A stretch of 64,000 nucleotides of DNA, taken from a virus. The position numbers and the translations under genes are program-made. Location: IMG/VR virus record IMGVR_UViG_3300034684_000292, positions 1 to 64,000 of that record. One strand, given 5' to 3'. Of this stretch, positions 48,898 to 57,626 are shown one piece after another. Every line of letters starts with the position of its first letter. The first letter of the stretch is position 1. The notes under the pieces are model-generated. The model saw only the letters and a list, made by a program, of their open reading frames with translations, did not search any database and was not told the origin of the DNA.

Positions 48898-49782
48898 TTA
48901 TGATTGCTTAGATACGATTCCTCTCGATAACGGTGATAACGTAAACGGATAAGAATCGTAGTATGCTCTGAAATCCAAATCTCGTACAAGATTAAGTCTT
49001 CCACCCATAACAGTATCTTTCCGTAATGAGTAATCACCGAAATCTTCTTCAATAAGTCCTCTCAGATATAACATGAGTTTATACCAAAATGAGTATCTGT
49101 CTCCCCATGTATTATCGGAGCCAACTCTATTGAAATCCTCATAAAAATACCCCTGAGTAACATCTTCGGTAATTGAAAATACAGAACCTATATTTACGGT
49201 TGTGCTCGAAGGTAATGTAACTCCACTTCCCGCAGTATAATTGCTACCATCGGAAAAAGTCTCACCCACGTGTGTAACAGCATTCTCATAAAGTCTTCTT
49301 CGTTCAACCAACTTATAGGATACCCATATAGCCATGTGTTTTTCGGAAGGTCTTTTGAGTTTAGCCACTATTTCGTCTGTAACTTCAACATTAGGTAAAT
49401 CCAATACTTTAAGATAGTAGTTCTTAATCTCATCGATTAAAGATGAATCCGAAAAGAAATACCTTCTGTACAGAGTAACATTTTCCGTTAAATCGGTTTC
49501 TCTGGGCATCAATGAAGTGCTTGGCTCATCATTCTTAAAATAAGGAGTGAATGCAAGTACTACTCCGTCATCCAGCAATTTGTTTGTAAGCTCGTACAGA
49601 GTAGGATAATCCGTAAACTCATACAAGGTTTCCGAACCAGACTTAGTTATCCTAAGTAGGTCTTTATCTACTTTTACAGCTGCATCAGCCGACTGTTTTA
49701 AAGTAAATGCCGGAATTATGAAGCGGTCAAAGGTTAGCTCTCTGACCGACATCATAATCTCTTGTAGTGTTACCGAAGCCAT
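48898..49782 (-). CDS. Neck/head-completion protein
   Basis: A 294-residue protein with a helical N-terminus (TLQEIMMSVRELTFDRFIIP), a middle RPSEKHMAIWVSYKLVERRR helix and an aromatic-rich C-terminus. It follows the capsid genes directly, where large neck (head-completion) proteins of contractile-tailed phages are encoded. No enzymatic motif. Confidence 0.62.
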   Translation of the reverse strand: MASVTLQEIMMSVRELTFDRFIIPAFTLKQSADAAVKVDKDLLRITKSGSETLYEFTDYPTLYELTNKLLDDGVVLAFTPYFKNDEPSTSLMPRETDLTENVTLYRRYFFSDSSLIDEIKNYYLKVLDLPNVEVTDEIVAKLKRPSEKHMAIWVSYKLVERRRLYENAVTHVGETFSDGSNYTAGSGVTLPSSTTVNIGSVFSITEDVTQGYFYEDFNRVGSDNTWGDRYSFWYKLMLYLRGLIEEDFGDYSLRKDTVMGGRLNLVRDLDFRAYYDSYPFTLSPLSRGIVSKQS

Positions 49783-49784
49783 AC

Positions 49785-50051
49785 TTATTTTCTGTAAGCC
49801 TTACGAGAATTAGTAAGAATAGCTGCTACATCCACAGGAACTTTCTGGTCGGTGCCCTTACGGAATTTATACTTTGCTCCACCAATAGTGGCATCAACAT
49901 CCTCAAGTGTATGTATCTCTACCAACTTTTTTGTATCCTTAGATACTTTCACTTCGATAGTCGGTGCTACCTCTACTTCTTCGTTAATTTCTACCTCGTT
50001 TACAGGTGTAATTTTAATCTCTTTTTCTTCAATATCTGCTTTCTTAGCCAT
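49785..50051 (-). CDS. Small acidic/basic head-module protein
   Basis: An 88-residue protein. The N-terminal 40 residues are Glu/Lys/Val repeats (EEKEIKITPVNEVEINEEVE), probably disordered, and the C-terminal half holds a small beta unit (GGAKYKFRKGTDQKVPVD) typical of head-associated small proteins. It lies after the capsid terminator. Confidence 0.58.
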   Translation of the reverse strand: MAKKADIEEKEIKITPVNEVEINEEVEVAPTIEVKVSKDTKKLVEIHTLEDVDATIGGAKYKFRKGTDQKVPVDVAAILTNSRKAYRK

Positions 50052-50076
50052 AATGTAAAGTATTTATAAATTTAAA

Positions 50077-50089
50077 AGGGCAAAGCCCT
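50077..50089 (-). terminator. Possible terminator after the major capsid gene
   Basis: A 5-bp G+C stem (50077-50081 with 50085-50089), 3-base loop, followed on the minus strand by TTTTAAATTT. Short but well placed, 9 bases after the capsid stop; may give partial termination. Confidence 0.45.
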
Positions 50090-50097
50090 CACTACTC

Positions 50098-51093
50098 TTA
50101 TGCAGTGAGAGCTTTGACAATATTACGTTCTTCAAGAATTCCTGTTCCCCAAATACCATACCATCCGAGAGTATGTTTACGACCTAACTCTACAACTCCA
50201 TCATCACGAAGTTCCACATCAAGTGCAACACCCCATGCGTAAGCATTATCTCCAAAGAACACTGCCTCATAAGCATCCGTAACAGTTGCTCCTGCACCGT
50301 ATTTTTCTGCAATACCGGCCGCATTTAGATGGGGCATTTGAGTTGACTCTATAAAAATACATCCTTCGTACATACCAACTTCACCTACATACAATTGTCT
50401 TCGTCCCATATAAGTATTGGCATTAATCCAATCCTTATCATCTCGAAGCTGACGTAATTGATGAGGGTGTGCTATACATACGTAGTAATCTCCATTAATT
50501 CTTGGTGCATCATTGGTTGCCAATACTTCAACGGCATCCTTAACAGTCTTAGTTGTAAGTCCGTCGTTAGTAGCAAGGTCTGAAAGAGAAGTAGCATCTC
50601 CACCGTAAACAACGTTTGGAGTAAGTAATACGGCATCTCTAAATTGTCCGTCAAGAACAACCGCCATATTGTTAGCCAACAATCTACTTGCATCGCCTAA
50701 TACATCAAGTAATGAAGTTCTAAGTAAGTATTCCGTAACTTGTATAGAGTTTGCTTGTTCCTTTACAGGTATTACAATCTCGGAAGTACTCATACCTTCC
50801 GGTGTAAGAACATCCGATTCATTTAGAGTTCCACCACCAGCCAAATTTCCATATTTTACGAACACAATAGCTTTTCCACGAACAGCCTGTAAATCTCGTT
50901 TGACTTTTGCAAATTGCAAAAAACGAAGTCTCGGCTGAGCCTGAAACATAACTTCTTGTGAGTAAAAATCACGTACTGCCTGAGGGATAGACGTATAACC
51001 GCCTTCATTTGCAGAAGCCGAAGTTGTTTCCCCAAACACAAAAATGCTCGAAATGGCCAAAATTCCGGCCATCATTAAAATAATAGTTACCAT
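50098..51093 (-). CDS. Major capsid protein, N4-gp56-like, with N-terminal hydrophobic leader
   Basis: A 331-residue protein. From about residue 30 it matches the N4-gp56 major capsid pattern: YTSIPQAVRDFYSQEVMFQA, FVKYGNLAGGGTLNESD, NSIQVTEYLLRTSLLDVL and HPHQLRQLRDDKDW. The first 28 residues are unexpected: a hydrophobic run (TIILMMAGILAISSIFVF) then GETTSASA, looking like a signal peptide. Capsid proteins are not exported, so the segment may be removed by a prohead protease, aid scaffold or membrane-associated assembly, or reflect a start chosen too far upstream (no other in-frame ATG gives a good family N-terminus). Flanked by the putative scaffold gene and a terminator. Confidence 0.82.
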   Translation of the reverse strand: MVTIILMMAGILAISSIFVFGETTSASANEGGYTSIPQAVRDFYSQEVMFQAQPRLRFLQFAKVKRDLQAVRGKAIVFVKYGNLAGGGTLNESDVLTPEGMSTSEIVIPVKEQANSIQVTEYLLRTSLLDVLGDASRLLANNMAVVLDGQFRDAVLLTPNVVYGGDATSLSDLATNDGLTTKTVKDAVEVLATNDAPRINGDYYVCIAHPHQLRQLRDDKDWINANTYMGRRQLYVGEVGMYEGCIFIESTQMPHLNAAGIAEKYGAGATVTDAYEAVFFGDNAYAWGVALDVELRDDGVVELGRKHTLGWYGIWGTGILEERNIVKALTA

Positions 51094-51122
51094 GTCTTAA
51101 GTTTTTGTTTTTATTTTGTTAT

Positions 51123-51869
51123 TTACTGACCCTGTCCGTACATGCTGCTAAGCTGCTCCTGTAACGCCTTCCGATTTTTTGCAAATTCTTCGGGTGTCAT
51201 TCGTTTAGGAAAAGCCGGTGCATTTACGTCTGGGGCTTGCCGACGTGGTATAGGTGAAATTTGGCTTTCAGTTACCATTGGTTCCACAACATGTTGTGTA
51301 GGAGCTTGTATCTGTTGTTCCAATGTCTGTTTCTGAATAAGTGGGTCAACAACTTTTCCTCCCGTAGGAGTAGGTGTGTTTGCACTTGGGTATGATGCTC
51401 GGATTCTAATGGATTCTTTCAATGAGCTTTCAAGTTCTTCTTTAGTGTTCCCTTTTACCAATTCCGGTATACACGTGGCTAAATTTTCTCGTATCAGTTT
51501 TTCCCTGTACTCGTTAAGTTCAATAGCTTTACGTTCGGCATCCGTATCGATTATCGGTTTAACGGCTTCATTAATAGCCGCTCTGACTGTACTTTCAATA
51601 TCCGCTTTGGTAACAAACGAGTTCTTCAAGGCCTCGATAAGTTTTTTCTCGTCAAAAGGGGCAGATGACGGTTCCACTTCTACGGTTCTCAAATCATCAA
51701 TCTGTTTCCTCAAAGCATCAATCTGTGAGTACAATTTCGATTTCTCTACTTTTGCCACTTCTGAAATTAAACTTTTAAGTTCTGGGGTTTCTGAAATTTT
51801 GTAAGTAACATCCGCAATCGTAATACTTTCCGGGATTCGTGCTTCTGGGTTTGTTTGTTCTTCTTTCAT
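51123..51869 (-). CDS. Putative capsid scaffolding protein
   Basis: A 248-residue, mostly helical, charged protein (SLISEVAKVEKSKLYSQIDA coiled coil; ERKAIELNEYREKLIREN) with a Pro/Gln/Thr-rich C-terminal part and a final helical AKNRKALQEQL. Scaffolds of this composition are encoded just upstream of the major capsid gene, as here. No protease motif was recognised, so processing would need another enzyme. Confidence 0.65.
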   Translation of the reverse strand: MKEEQTNPEARIPESITIADVTYKISETPELKSLISEVAKVEKSKLYSQIDALRKQIDDLRTVEVEPSSAPFDEKKLIEALKNSFVTKADIESTVRAAINEAVKPIIDTDAERKAIELNEYREKLIRENLATCIPELVKGNTKEELESSLKESIRIRASYPSANTPTPTGGKVVDPLIQKQTLEQQIQAPTQHVVEPMVTESQISPIPRRQAPDVNAPAFPKRMTPEEFAKNRKALQEQLSSMYGQGQ

Positions 51870-51906
51870 CTTATTTCTTCATTAGAAAAGTTACTCCTGT
51901 TAGTAC

Positions 51907-52086
51907 TTACTTAATAATCCGTTTACGTAATTGTTCCGTCCCACCATTCAATGTAGCTTGAGACATGTTTTCTCTCGATACAAGTGGTGCTTCGGGTGTA
52001 CCCGGATTAACGAATTTGTCGGATACTGCCTTGCTGGTATCCTTTGCAACATCGTGCAAATCCTCTGCATTAATTTTGTTGTTCAT
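51907..52086 (-). CDS. 59-residue hypothetical protein in the head operon
   Basis: Read directly from the gap: ATG at 52086, TAA at 51907-51909. The 59-residue product has an amphipathic N-terminal half (MNNKINAEDLHDVAKD), a Pro-rich middle and a basic end (EQLRKRIIK). Located between portal and scaffold. Possibly a small head accessory protein; no family. Confidence 0.55.
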   Translation of the reverse strand: MNNKINAEDLHDVAKDTSKAVSDKFVNPGTPEAPLVSRENMSQATLNGGTEQLRKRIIK

Positions 52087-52129
52087 CTTTCTAAAAATTA
52101 TTAATTAAACAATAAATCTGATAGCACCT

Positions 52130-52160
52130 CAAAATTATAACAAATAAATTGAAATGCGAA
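52130..52160 (-). promoter_or_regulatory. Weak promoter candidate before the 59-residue head gene
   Basis: TAATTTTG (52137-52130) fits the -7 pattern; the -33 position, 19 bp upstream, reads TTCG (52160-52157), one mismatch. It would serve the small head gene and capsid operon. Weak because the region is A+T-rich. Confidence 0.3.
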
Positions 52161-52175
52161 ATATATTTTAGATTT

Positions 52176-53759
52176 TTATTCTTTTTCCATTTGCTCAGTA
52201 TCTTCCTGATTAGTATCCTCAGTATCCTCCGTATTATAAGAACCTTCATTTTCGGTGGCTCCACTTCCCATTCCATTCATAGTTCCCGAACCAAGCATCT
52301 CCTGCAATTTTACTTGCAACATTGCTTGTTCAATCATATCCTCATCAATTTCCTCAAGTAATTCGGGTACATTTTGTTTACCCATGCGTTCCATCCACTC
52401 TCTGCGTGAACCGATTTTGAGTTGGCTTTCAAGTTGTGCTCTTTGCAAATCCTCCATTTTGTCTCTTGGAAATCCGAAAGCGAAAACAGGTACAATCTGC
52501 ATTTCCGTAAGAAAGTTTTTATTTTTGGAAAATACTCTTTTAAGTCTCTCATCATTTGGATTCTCAATATTGAGAATTCTCATAATCATTGAATTTATTC
52601 TGGTAATTCCTTCTCCGTACATTGTAGCCTTTAAATTGGCTTGTTGTACCAGAGGTTGATATGTAATCTGCAATGCAGCCGCAGAAGTATTGCTTATTGC
52701 CTGTATTTTACCGAGTGCATTTTCAGGTACATCCGATAATTCGTGCATAGCCAATTTCAGGTCTCTCGCAAAATTTGTGGCCGCAGAAATATCCACATCC
52801 AAACCAAGATTAAATACATTAGCTTCCGCAGGTAATCCCGACCATATCTGACCGAGTCCTTTTTTCAGTGATTTTGCCGATGCACCCGTTATTACGGTTG
52901 TAGGTGTAACATGATAATCTATAACCGACTTTATTGTCTGCATCAATTCATTGTACACCTTATTTATCTTCAATATATCGTTTGCATCCGACTTACCATA
53001 ATACCCCGCCGAATTTGGCCTATTCTTAATATGTATAACAGGGATAAAACCGTATTTGTTCTTATCCTTTTTCTCCTCAAATTTCTGAACATTGTTAAGT
53101 TCAACACCTTTTTGATACCATTCGCTTATGTGAGTTTTACTTATTTCCCTAACCCACATTTTATATCCGCTTTTAGTGGTTTTTGGGTCGAGTGTCTGCC
53201 GTATCCGTATAGATTTTATATCGTTGAAATCTCCATTATTGAATTCCGGGAATGTTTGCCTACTGTCATAAACTTCAATTTTACAGAATTTTTCGGTATC
53301 ATCCCAATTAATTCCAATCCAACAATCTCCCGTTATACTTCCCATTTGCAACATTTCGTAAGCAACCGTTTCTTTTCCCGATTTACCCCAATGATACATC
53401 ATGAGTTGTTCAACATCCTTTTCAAGTTCCCTGTCTATTTGCTCCGAATAAAAACTTTTTACCTGAAATGAGAATGCTTCCTCACCAAGTAAAAACATGA
53501 TAACTTTATCTATGAAAGCCCTTATGTAATTGAATGAAAGCAATCCGTCATTGAAATCCTTGTAGTGTAACCCCTCATAAAATTTCCAAAACAGATAGTA
53601 TTTTGTTACTCTGTCGAGTTCCCATTCACTGTCATTTACAATATTCTGAGATACAAAAGACCTCAATATTGTGGTGGCTTCTCCAAGTGGTTTAGCATCG
53701 GGATTCCAATGCTGGCTCATAGGATAACCACTGTAACTGTTATAATCTATACTGCTCAT
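52176..53759 (-). CDS. Portal protein
   Basis: A 527-residue portal. The clip/stem region reads YHWGKSGKETVAYEMLQMGSITGDCW, with a KNRPNSAGYYGKSDANDILKINKVYNELMQ helix set, and the C-terminal crown is acidic and Gln/Glu-rich. Its place directly after terminase and before scaffold and capsid is canonical. It would form the dodecameric DNA-entry vertex. It starts 2 bases after the terminase stop. Confidence 0.85.
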   Translation of the reverse strand: MSSIDYNSYSGYPMSQHWNPDAKPLGEATTILRSFVSQNIVNDSEWELDRVTKYYLFWKFYEGLHYKDFNDGLLSFNYIRAFIDKVIMFLLGEEAFSFQVKSFYSEQIDRELEKDVEQLMMYHWGKSGKETVAYEMLQMGSITGDCWIGINWDDTEKFCKIEVYDSRQTFPEFNNGDFNDIKSIRIRQTLDPKTTKSGYKMWVREISKTHISEWYQKGVELNNVQKFEEKKDKNKYGFIPVIHIKNRPNSAGYYGKSDANDILKINKVYNELMQTIKSVIDYHVTPTTVITGASAKSLKKGLGQIWSGLPAEANVFNLGLDVDISAATNFARDLKLAMHELSDVPENALGKIQAISNTSAAALQITYQPLVQQANLKATMYGEGITRINSMIMRILNIENPNDERLKRVFSKNKNFLTEMQIVPVFAFGFPRDKMEDLQRAQLESQLKIGSRREWMERMGKQNVPELLEEIDEDMIEQAMLQVKLQEMLGSGTMNGMGSGATENEGSYNTEDTEDTNQEDTEQMEKE

Positions 53760-53761
53760 AT

Positions 53762-55408
53762 TTAATAAGAATTTCTTTTAATTGCACCAACTACATCCTT
53801 TACTCCCTGATAAAGTGGGTTGTCCAAAACTTCCATTTCAAGAGTTTCCTCCTTTTCGTTATTTGCGGCTAAACATGCAAGTCCCAAACTATCCACATAA
53901 TCATCGAAATAACCATCCGACTTTTCGCATACCATATAGGAGCCGTTAAAATATTTCTGACAGTTTTTAATCTGCTCCTCGAATTTTATATATTGTGAAG
54001 AACTTCTTACCGTCTTATTTGCCGGTATGATAATTCTTTTTGCAGCAATATCCGAAGTAAGACTGTACCACATATCCGACTTGCTTTGTGAAGTAAACGG
54101 ATAGGGTTCTATATTTACATACTCTCCGCAAGCATAAATAAGTCTGTCAACAACGGGCTTACCAACACCCGTATAGTCAACAAAGATAGTGGAAATATTG
54201 TATTCCACAATAGCATCCAATATTGCATGATGTTGTATCTCGTAGTCAAGCCCTCCCAAGTCAACCCAATTTAGAATTTCCTTAGTTGGAACTTCAAAAA
54301 TATCCTCGTTTTCAACTACTCTGACTATCGTAAGAACCGTGCTTGCAGGACTTTTACCAATATCCAATCCCGCAACAATGTAATCCCCGTCTTTTGGAAC
54401 TCCGAAACCCTTTTTACGGTTAATCAATTTATTGTAATCGTTATCCGTAATGAGCATTCCACTTTCCAAATCCCAAATAAGTGCATACGCAAGTTTAAAT
54501 TCCTGAGAATCCTCACCCCAACGACTTCGTTTTCTAAGTACATCGGCTTCATAATTAAGGTGGAACCTCCTACCATCCTTTTCATACTGCAAACGTCTGT
54601 CATTTATAATTCGCTTGTATGCAAATTCCAAATGATTACGTATTCTTGGGTCGTCTAATTTTCTATCCCTGTTTCTATTGTATTGTATCTCATTCCAAAA
54701 ATGATTCTTTTGTGTACCCGTTGTACCTACCTTTATAATAGTACCACCTGTACTCGAAACCATAGGTTCTATACTTTTGGTAGCAATAAAATCGTCCACA
54801 TCTTGTGCTTCCTCAATTATAATAAGGTCGTATGTCTTAGATTCAATTTTTGATTGTTTACTTGCCGTTTGACCCATAAGATATGAGCCATTACTTAATT
54901 CAAGTCTTACTTCACTTTCCGCATAAATATCAATATCGGGGTCGGCCATTATCATTTCCGCATTTGCAGAGTTCAACCTTAACATTGCCCTCGAATATGT
55001 AGTAGCAACTTGGTCTGATTGTGGAGCAAAAAGTCCAACCCTGAAACCCGTGCTGAATTGGTCTAAATCGGGAATAATCTTTGCAAGTGCAGGCATAAGT
55101 ACTGTAAGAGTATCTATAACAAATGCCATAACCTCAGATTTACCTGACTGTCTCGATAACAGTACCGTCTTTACATCCCCTGAAAAAGTTATTACGGAAT
55201 AAATAATCGAATATGCAATCTCATATTGATATTCATACAATGAAAGTCCTGTAAGTACTCTTCCGAATTCTATAATTTTACCCGTTATCTCATGTGCGTC
55301 GAAAGATACTGTTTTTCCTTTTAGGGAATCTGTTGAAATATCGTCAAATTCCGTTCCCTCTGTTGCAAAAACATACCCCGAATCTCCTAATTTTGTTTTT
55401 CTACTCAT
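53762..55408 (-). CDS. terL: Terminase large subunit
   Basis: A 548-residue packaging motor. Walker A is LLSRQSGKS (83-91), Walker B ends YDLIIIEEAQDVDD (E199-E200). The C-terminal RNase-H-like nuclease has IVAGLDIGKSPAST (first Asp), TIFVDYTGVGKP (second acidic site) and a DDYVDSLGLA Asp near the end. All motor and nuclease motifs seem intact. Its start overlaps queD by 4 bases. The small terminase gene was not identified. Confidence 0.93.
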   Translation of the reverse strand: MSRKTKLGDSGYVFATEGTEFDDISTDSLKGKTVSFDAHEITGKIIEFGRVLTGLSLYEYQYEIAYSIIYSVITFSGDVKTVLLSRQSGKSEVMAFVIDTLTVLMPALAKIIPDLDQFSTGFRVGLFAPQSDQVATTYSRAMLRLNSANAEMIMADPDIDIYAESEVRLELSNGSYLMGQTASKQSKIESKTYDLIIIEEAQDVDDFIATKSIEPMVSSTGGTIIKVGTTGTQKNHFWNEIQYNRNRDRKLDDPRIRNHLEFAYKRIINDRRLQYEKDGRRFHLNYEADVLRKRSRWGEDSQEFKLAYALIWDLESGMLITDNDYNKLINRKKGFGVPKDGDYIVAGLDIGKSPASTVLTIVRVVENEDIFEVPTKEILNWVDLGGLDYEIQHHAILDAIVEYNISTIFVDYTGVGKPVVDRLIYACGEYVNIEPYPFTSQSKSDMWYSLTSDIAAKRIIIPANKTVRSSSQYIKFEEQIKNCQKYFNGSYMVCEKSDGYFDDYVDSLGLACLAANNEKEETLEMEVLDNPLYQGVKDVVGAIKRNSY

Positions 55409-55938
55409 AGCACTCCTCTAATATCATATTCCATATCACCCATACTTAATCTGTACTCATTAAGTTCCTCATCAACTTTATTGGTAGCCGAGTAATGATA
55501 ATCGTTACAATCAACCCAACAATTAGGTGTCTCGTACAGTCTTACTTTTTCAACCCATATACCGTGTTTTTCCTTATCGAAAAACTTATTGGTTATATAG
55601 AAAATTTCCGATGCAATATTTTCCGCAGAAGGATTTACATCTTCCCCAGAACCAAGTCCCATCAACCACAACTTCCAACCGTTATTGTTTACAACTCCGA
55701 TTAATTCCTTATCCATCGGGTTTAACATAGCTGCATGGTCGAATCTGTCATCAATGAAAGAACCCAATACACGTTTCAACTCCTTAAAGTCTATTGCGTA
55801 TCCAATAGCTCTCAATACATCATAGCCGAAAGTTACTTCGGCTTTAAATCTGTGTCCGTGCAAATTGAAGCACTTAACACGCTCATTCATTACTCTGTGA
55901 GCCGTGTCAAATTCAAATGTTCTTGTTATCGTTTGCAT
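55405..55938 (-). CDS. queD: 6-carboxy-tetrahydropterin synthase (QueD)
   Basis: QueD makes 6-carboxy-5,6,7,8-tetrahydropterin from dihydroneopterin triphosphate. The 177-residue protein has the zinc histidines in FDTAHR (H14) and FNLHGHRF (H27, H29), the catalytic Cys23, the DDRFDHAAMLN motif (D67, H68), PSAENIASEIF and a YETPNCW end motif. It is coupled to the terminase gene and about 45 kb from the queC-dpdA-queE operon. Together they supply preQ0. Its start overlaps the KTSC gene end by 26 bases. Confidence 0.92.
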   Translation of the reverse strand: MQTITRTFEFDTAHRVMNERVKCFNLHGHRFKAEVTFGYDVLRAIGYAIDFKELKRVLGSFIDDRFDHAAMLNPMDKELIGVVNNNGWKLWLMGLGSGEDVNPSAENIASEIFYITNKFFDKEKHGIWVEKVRLYETPNCWVDCNDYHYSATNKVDEELNEYRLSMGDMEYDIRGVL

Positions 55939-56149
55939 AATTGTTTCTTATTGTATAGGAATAATTGTCCTTTATTCTGCTGGCAAAAAATTCTCCCTTA
56001 CTTTCAGCCTTTACAAACTTAGTCCAAACTTGTGGATAAACATTTTTGTATATGTAAGTAAGTCTCGGCCTATTCAAAAAAACTATAAACAGCTCATGAG
56101 TATTTCTGGAATAGTCTATGCTTCTAATGTTTCTCGACTTAACGTTCAT
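55913..56149 (-). CDS. KTSC-domain protein
   Basis: A 78-residue protein (ATG at 56149; a TTG 7 codons upstream is less likely). SRNIRSIDYSRNTHELFIVF, RPRLTYIYKNVYPQVWTKF and AESKGEFFASRI follow the KTSC consensus: S-I-x-Y, L-x-V-x-F, Y-x-Y-x-V and A-x-S-K-G-x-F. KTSC domains occur as single-domain proteins or fused to nucleic-acid enzymes such as lysyl-tRNA synthetase; function is unknown. A second KTSC protein is at 61252. Confidence 0.78.
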   Translation of the reverse strand: MNVKSRNIRSIDYSRNTHELFIVFLNRPRLTYIYKNVYPQVWTKFVKAESKGEFFASRIKDNYSYTIRNNYANDNKNI

Positions 56150-56175
56150 ATCCTTTCCGTTTGGATACAAAAATA

Positions 56176-56197
56176 GGGAATATTTTTCAATATCCCC
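56176..56197 (-). terminator. Terminator before the KTSC-queD unit
   Basis: A 9-bp stem (56176-56184 with 56189-56197, one G-T pair) closed by a GAAA loop on the minus strand and followed by TATTTTTG. It ends transcripts coming from the paralogous gene pair. Confidence 0.75.
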
Positions 56198-56285
56198 TAA
56201 TTTAATTACTTATTTCAATTCCTGCCATAGTAAGAAATAAATTAATCATACCATGCAGGTTTCACAATTCCACCTTCCCATTTTT

Positions 56286-56762
56286 TCATCTTACTATGAA
56301 ATATATACCATTAACCCTACTAACAGTTCTATTTTTAGGGTTAGTAATAATATATTCCTTATACTTATTATCATCTGTACTTTCGCCAATTAACTTTTCG
56401 GCCATACTTTCATAACTTCTTTTATGCCCATTTTTAGTCCAAGTATTATTAGCCTCCTTATGGAATTTGTTATACTCTTTTTTGCCCAGAGCCTTTATAA
56501 GGGTATTCTCAACTTTAAGAGCCGTTTCATTCTCAGGGTCATTATCTTTATTCCAATTATACCACACTTTAAAATCACCTAAGCTAACAGGAATTTTCGA
56601 CAACTCTTTACGTGTTTTAAGTTCTTCACCGGAACCCACTTTTTTGAGTGCCTCCTTAGCCATACTTGCAGCATCATATTTAGCCGTGTGTTGTTTAACC
56701 TGTGTAACTTTTCCCGATTTAGTTTTACGTGTGTGAGCTCTTACAATTTTTTCCTTCTTCAT
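56286..56762 (-). CDS. Paralogous basic protein A (AHTRKTKSGK family)
   Basis: A 158-residue protein starting MKKEKIVRAHTRKTKSGK at the ATG at 56762 (the frame opens 12 codons earlier, over an A+T-rich leader). The basic N-terminal motif, with QVKQHTAKYDAASMAKEAL, is nearly the same as in the next gene upstream (56840..57289). The remaining part (KKEYNKFHKEANNTWTKNGH region) is charged and helical and differs between the two. The shared segment may be a DNA-binding or virion-entry tag. Confidence 0.62.
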   Translation of the reverse strand: MKKEKIVRAHTRKTKSGKVTQVKQHTAKYDAASMAKEALKKVGSGEELKTRKELSKIPVSLGDFKVWYNWNKDNDPENETALKVENTLIKALGKKEYNKFHKEANNTWTKNGHKRSYESMAEKLIGESTDDNKYKEYIITNPKNRTVSRVNGIYFIVR

Positions 56763-56783
56763 AGCAATTAATTTTTTAATTAT

Positions 56784-56821
56784 AAAAGTCTTCTCCACTT
56801 CTAAGAGTATTGAAGACTTTT
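56784..56821 (-). terminator. Terminator between the paralogous genes
   Basis: A perfect 10-bp stem (56784-56793 with 56812-56821) with an 18-base loop; the stem arms end in A/T runs and are followed on the minus strand by ATAATTAAAAAATT. Confidence 0.7.
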
Positions 56822-56839
56822 ACCCGTTATGAACATTTC

Positions 56840-57289
56840 CTACTTAGACCCTTTGGGGTTAAATACAGCTTTACCTCCCTTCTTGAAGGTAACATAGTCC
56901 GTGATGTTATTCTCAAGATAATCTCCAGCACCTTTTCCATACTTGGCATCCAATTTTTTCTTTTGCCTGTTAAGACTATTTTCAGCCTTTTTATACCCTT
57001 TAAAAGGTTTACCTGTTTCTTGTTCATTGTAAAGACCACTGTCCATAGCATCCCAAGCCTTAAACAACTCGACAGCTGCCGGGTCTTTAAGCATGTTGTC
57101 AAGGTGAAGGTCTTTGTTAAAAACTCCACCTTTTTTACTTGCAATCTCCATACCTGCACCCTTCTTATTTTTAAGGGCTTCTTTTGCCATATCAGAAGCA
57201 TCGTATTTAGCTACGTGCTGCCTTACCTGAACGGTTTTACCCGACTTAGTTTTGCGGGTATGCGCTTTCACTACTTTTTCTTTTTTCAT
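56840..57289 (-). CDS. Paralogous basic protein B (AHTRKTKSGK family)
   Basis: A 149-residue protein sharing the N-terminal MKKEKVVKAHTRKTKSGK motif and QVRQHVAKYDASDMAKEAL with its neighbour; the rest (AWDAMDSGLYNEQE; LNRQKKKLDAKYGKGAGDYL) is unrelated. Two adjacent genes with one common N-terminus and different bodies suggest duplication with domain replacement. Function unknown. The motif recurs in other phage and bacterial proteins with unknown roles. Confidence 0.65.
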   Translation of the reverse strand: MKKEKVVKAHTRKTKSGKTVQVRQHVAKYDASDMAKEALKNKKGAGMEIASKKGGVFNKDLHLDNMLKDPAAVELFKAWDAMDSGLYNEQETGKPFKGYKKAENSLNRQKKKLDAKYGKGAGDYLENNITDYVTFKKGGKAVFNPKGSK

Positions 57290-57341
57290 AAATTTCTAAT
57301 CTTTGAATGTTTAATGTTTGTTATTTATTGCTCCTACACAA

Positions 57342-57626
57342 TCATTTTTCTAATCTGTATTTTACAGTCCGAACGATGTAAGTTTTTTTACTTAATCGTC
57401 CAATACCAAAATACTCACATAACTTTCTTAGCACTTCAAAACTAACTGCACCCTTATCGTAAAGATAAGGTCGAATAGCTTGCCCTCCCATTTTCTCACC
57501 AATATCGGTTTTAAGGAAATTGGCAACTCCACCATAATTCTTTTCAATGTGGCTCCTTATCCTTTGTTTTATTTCCTCTATTTCGATAAGTTCACCATTT
57601 TCTGTGTTTACTTTTCTTCTTGCCAT
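57342..57626 (-). CDS. Putative helix-turn-helix DNA-binding protein
   Basis: A 94-residue protein with a basic MARRKVNTENGE start and a helical core, KQRIRSHIEKNYGGVANFLK then GGQAIRPYLYDKGAVSFEVL. The latter has the pattern of a Cro/XRE-like HTH with KLCEYFGIG. It overlaps the upstream gene by 19 bases. It might regulate phage genes; there is no visible effector domain. Confidence 0.58.
   Translation of the reverse strand: MARRKVNTENGELIEIEEIKQRIRSHIEKNYGGVANFLKTDIGEKMGGQAIRPYLYDKGAVSFEVLRKLCEYFGIGRLSKKTYIVRTVKYRLEK

Noticed and set aside
56242-56289. A 15-codon frame (MKKWEGG start) overlapping the stop of paralogous protein A
   Set aside because: Too short to support. It is coupled by an ATG overlap, but nothing else indicates translation.
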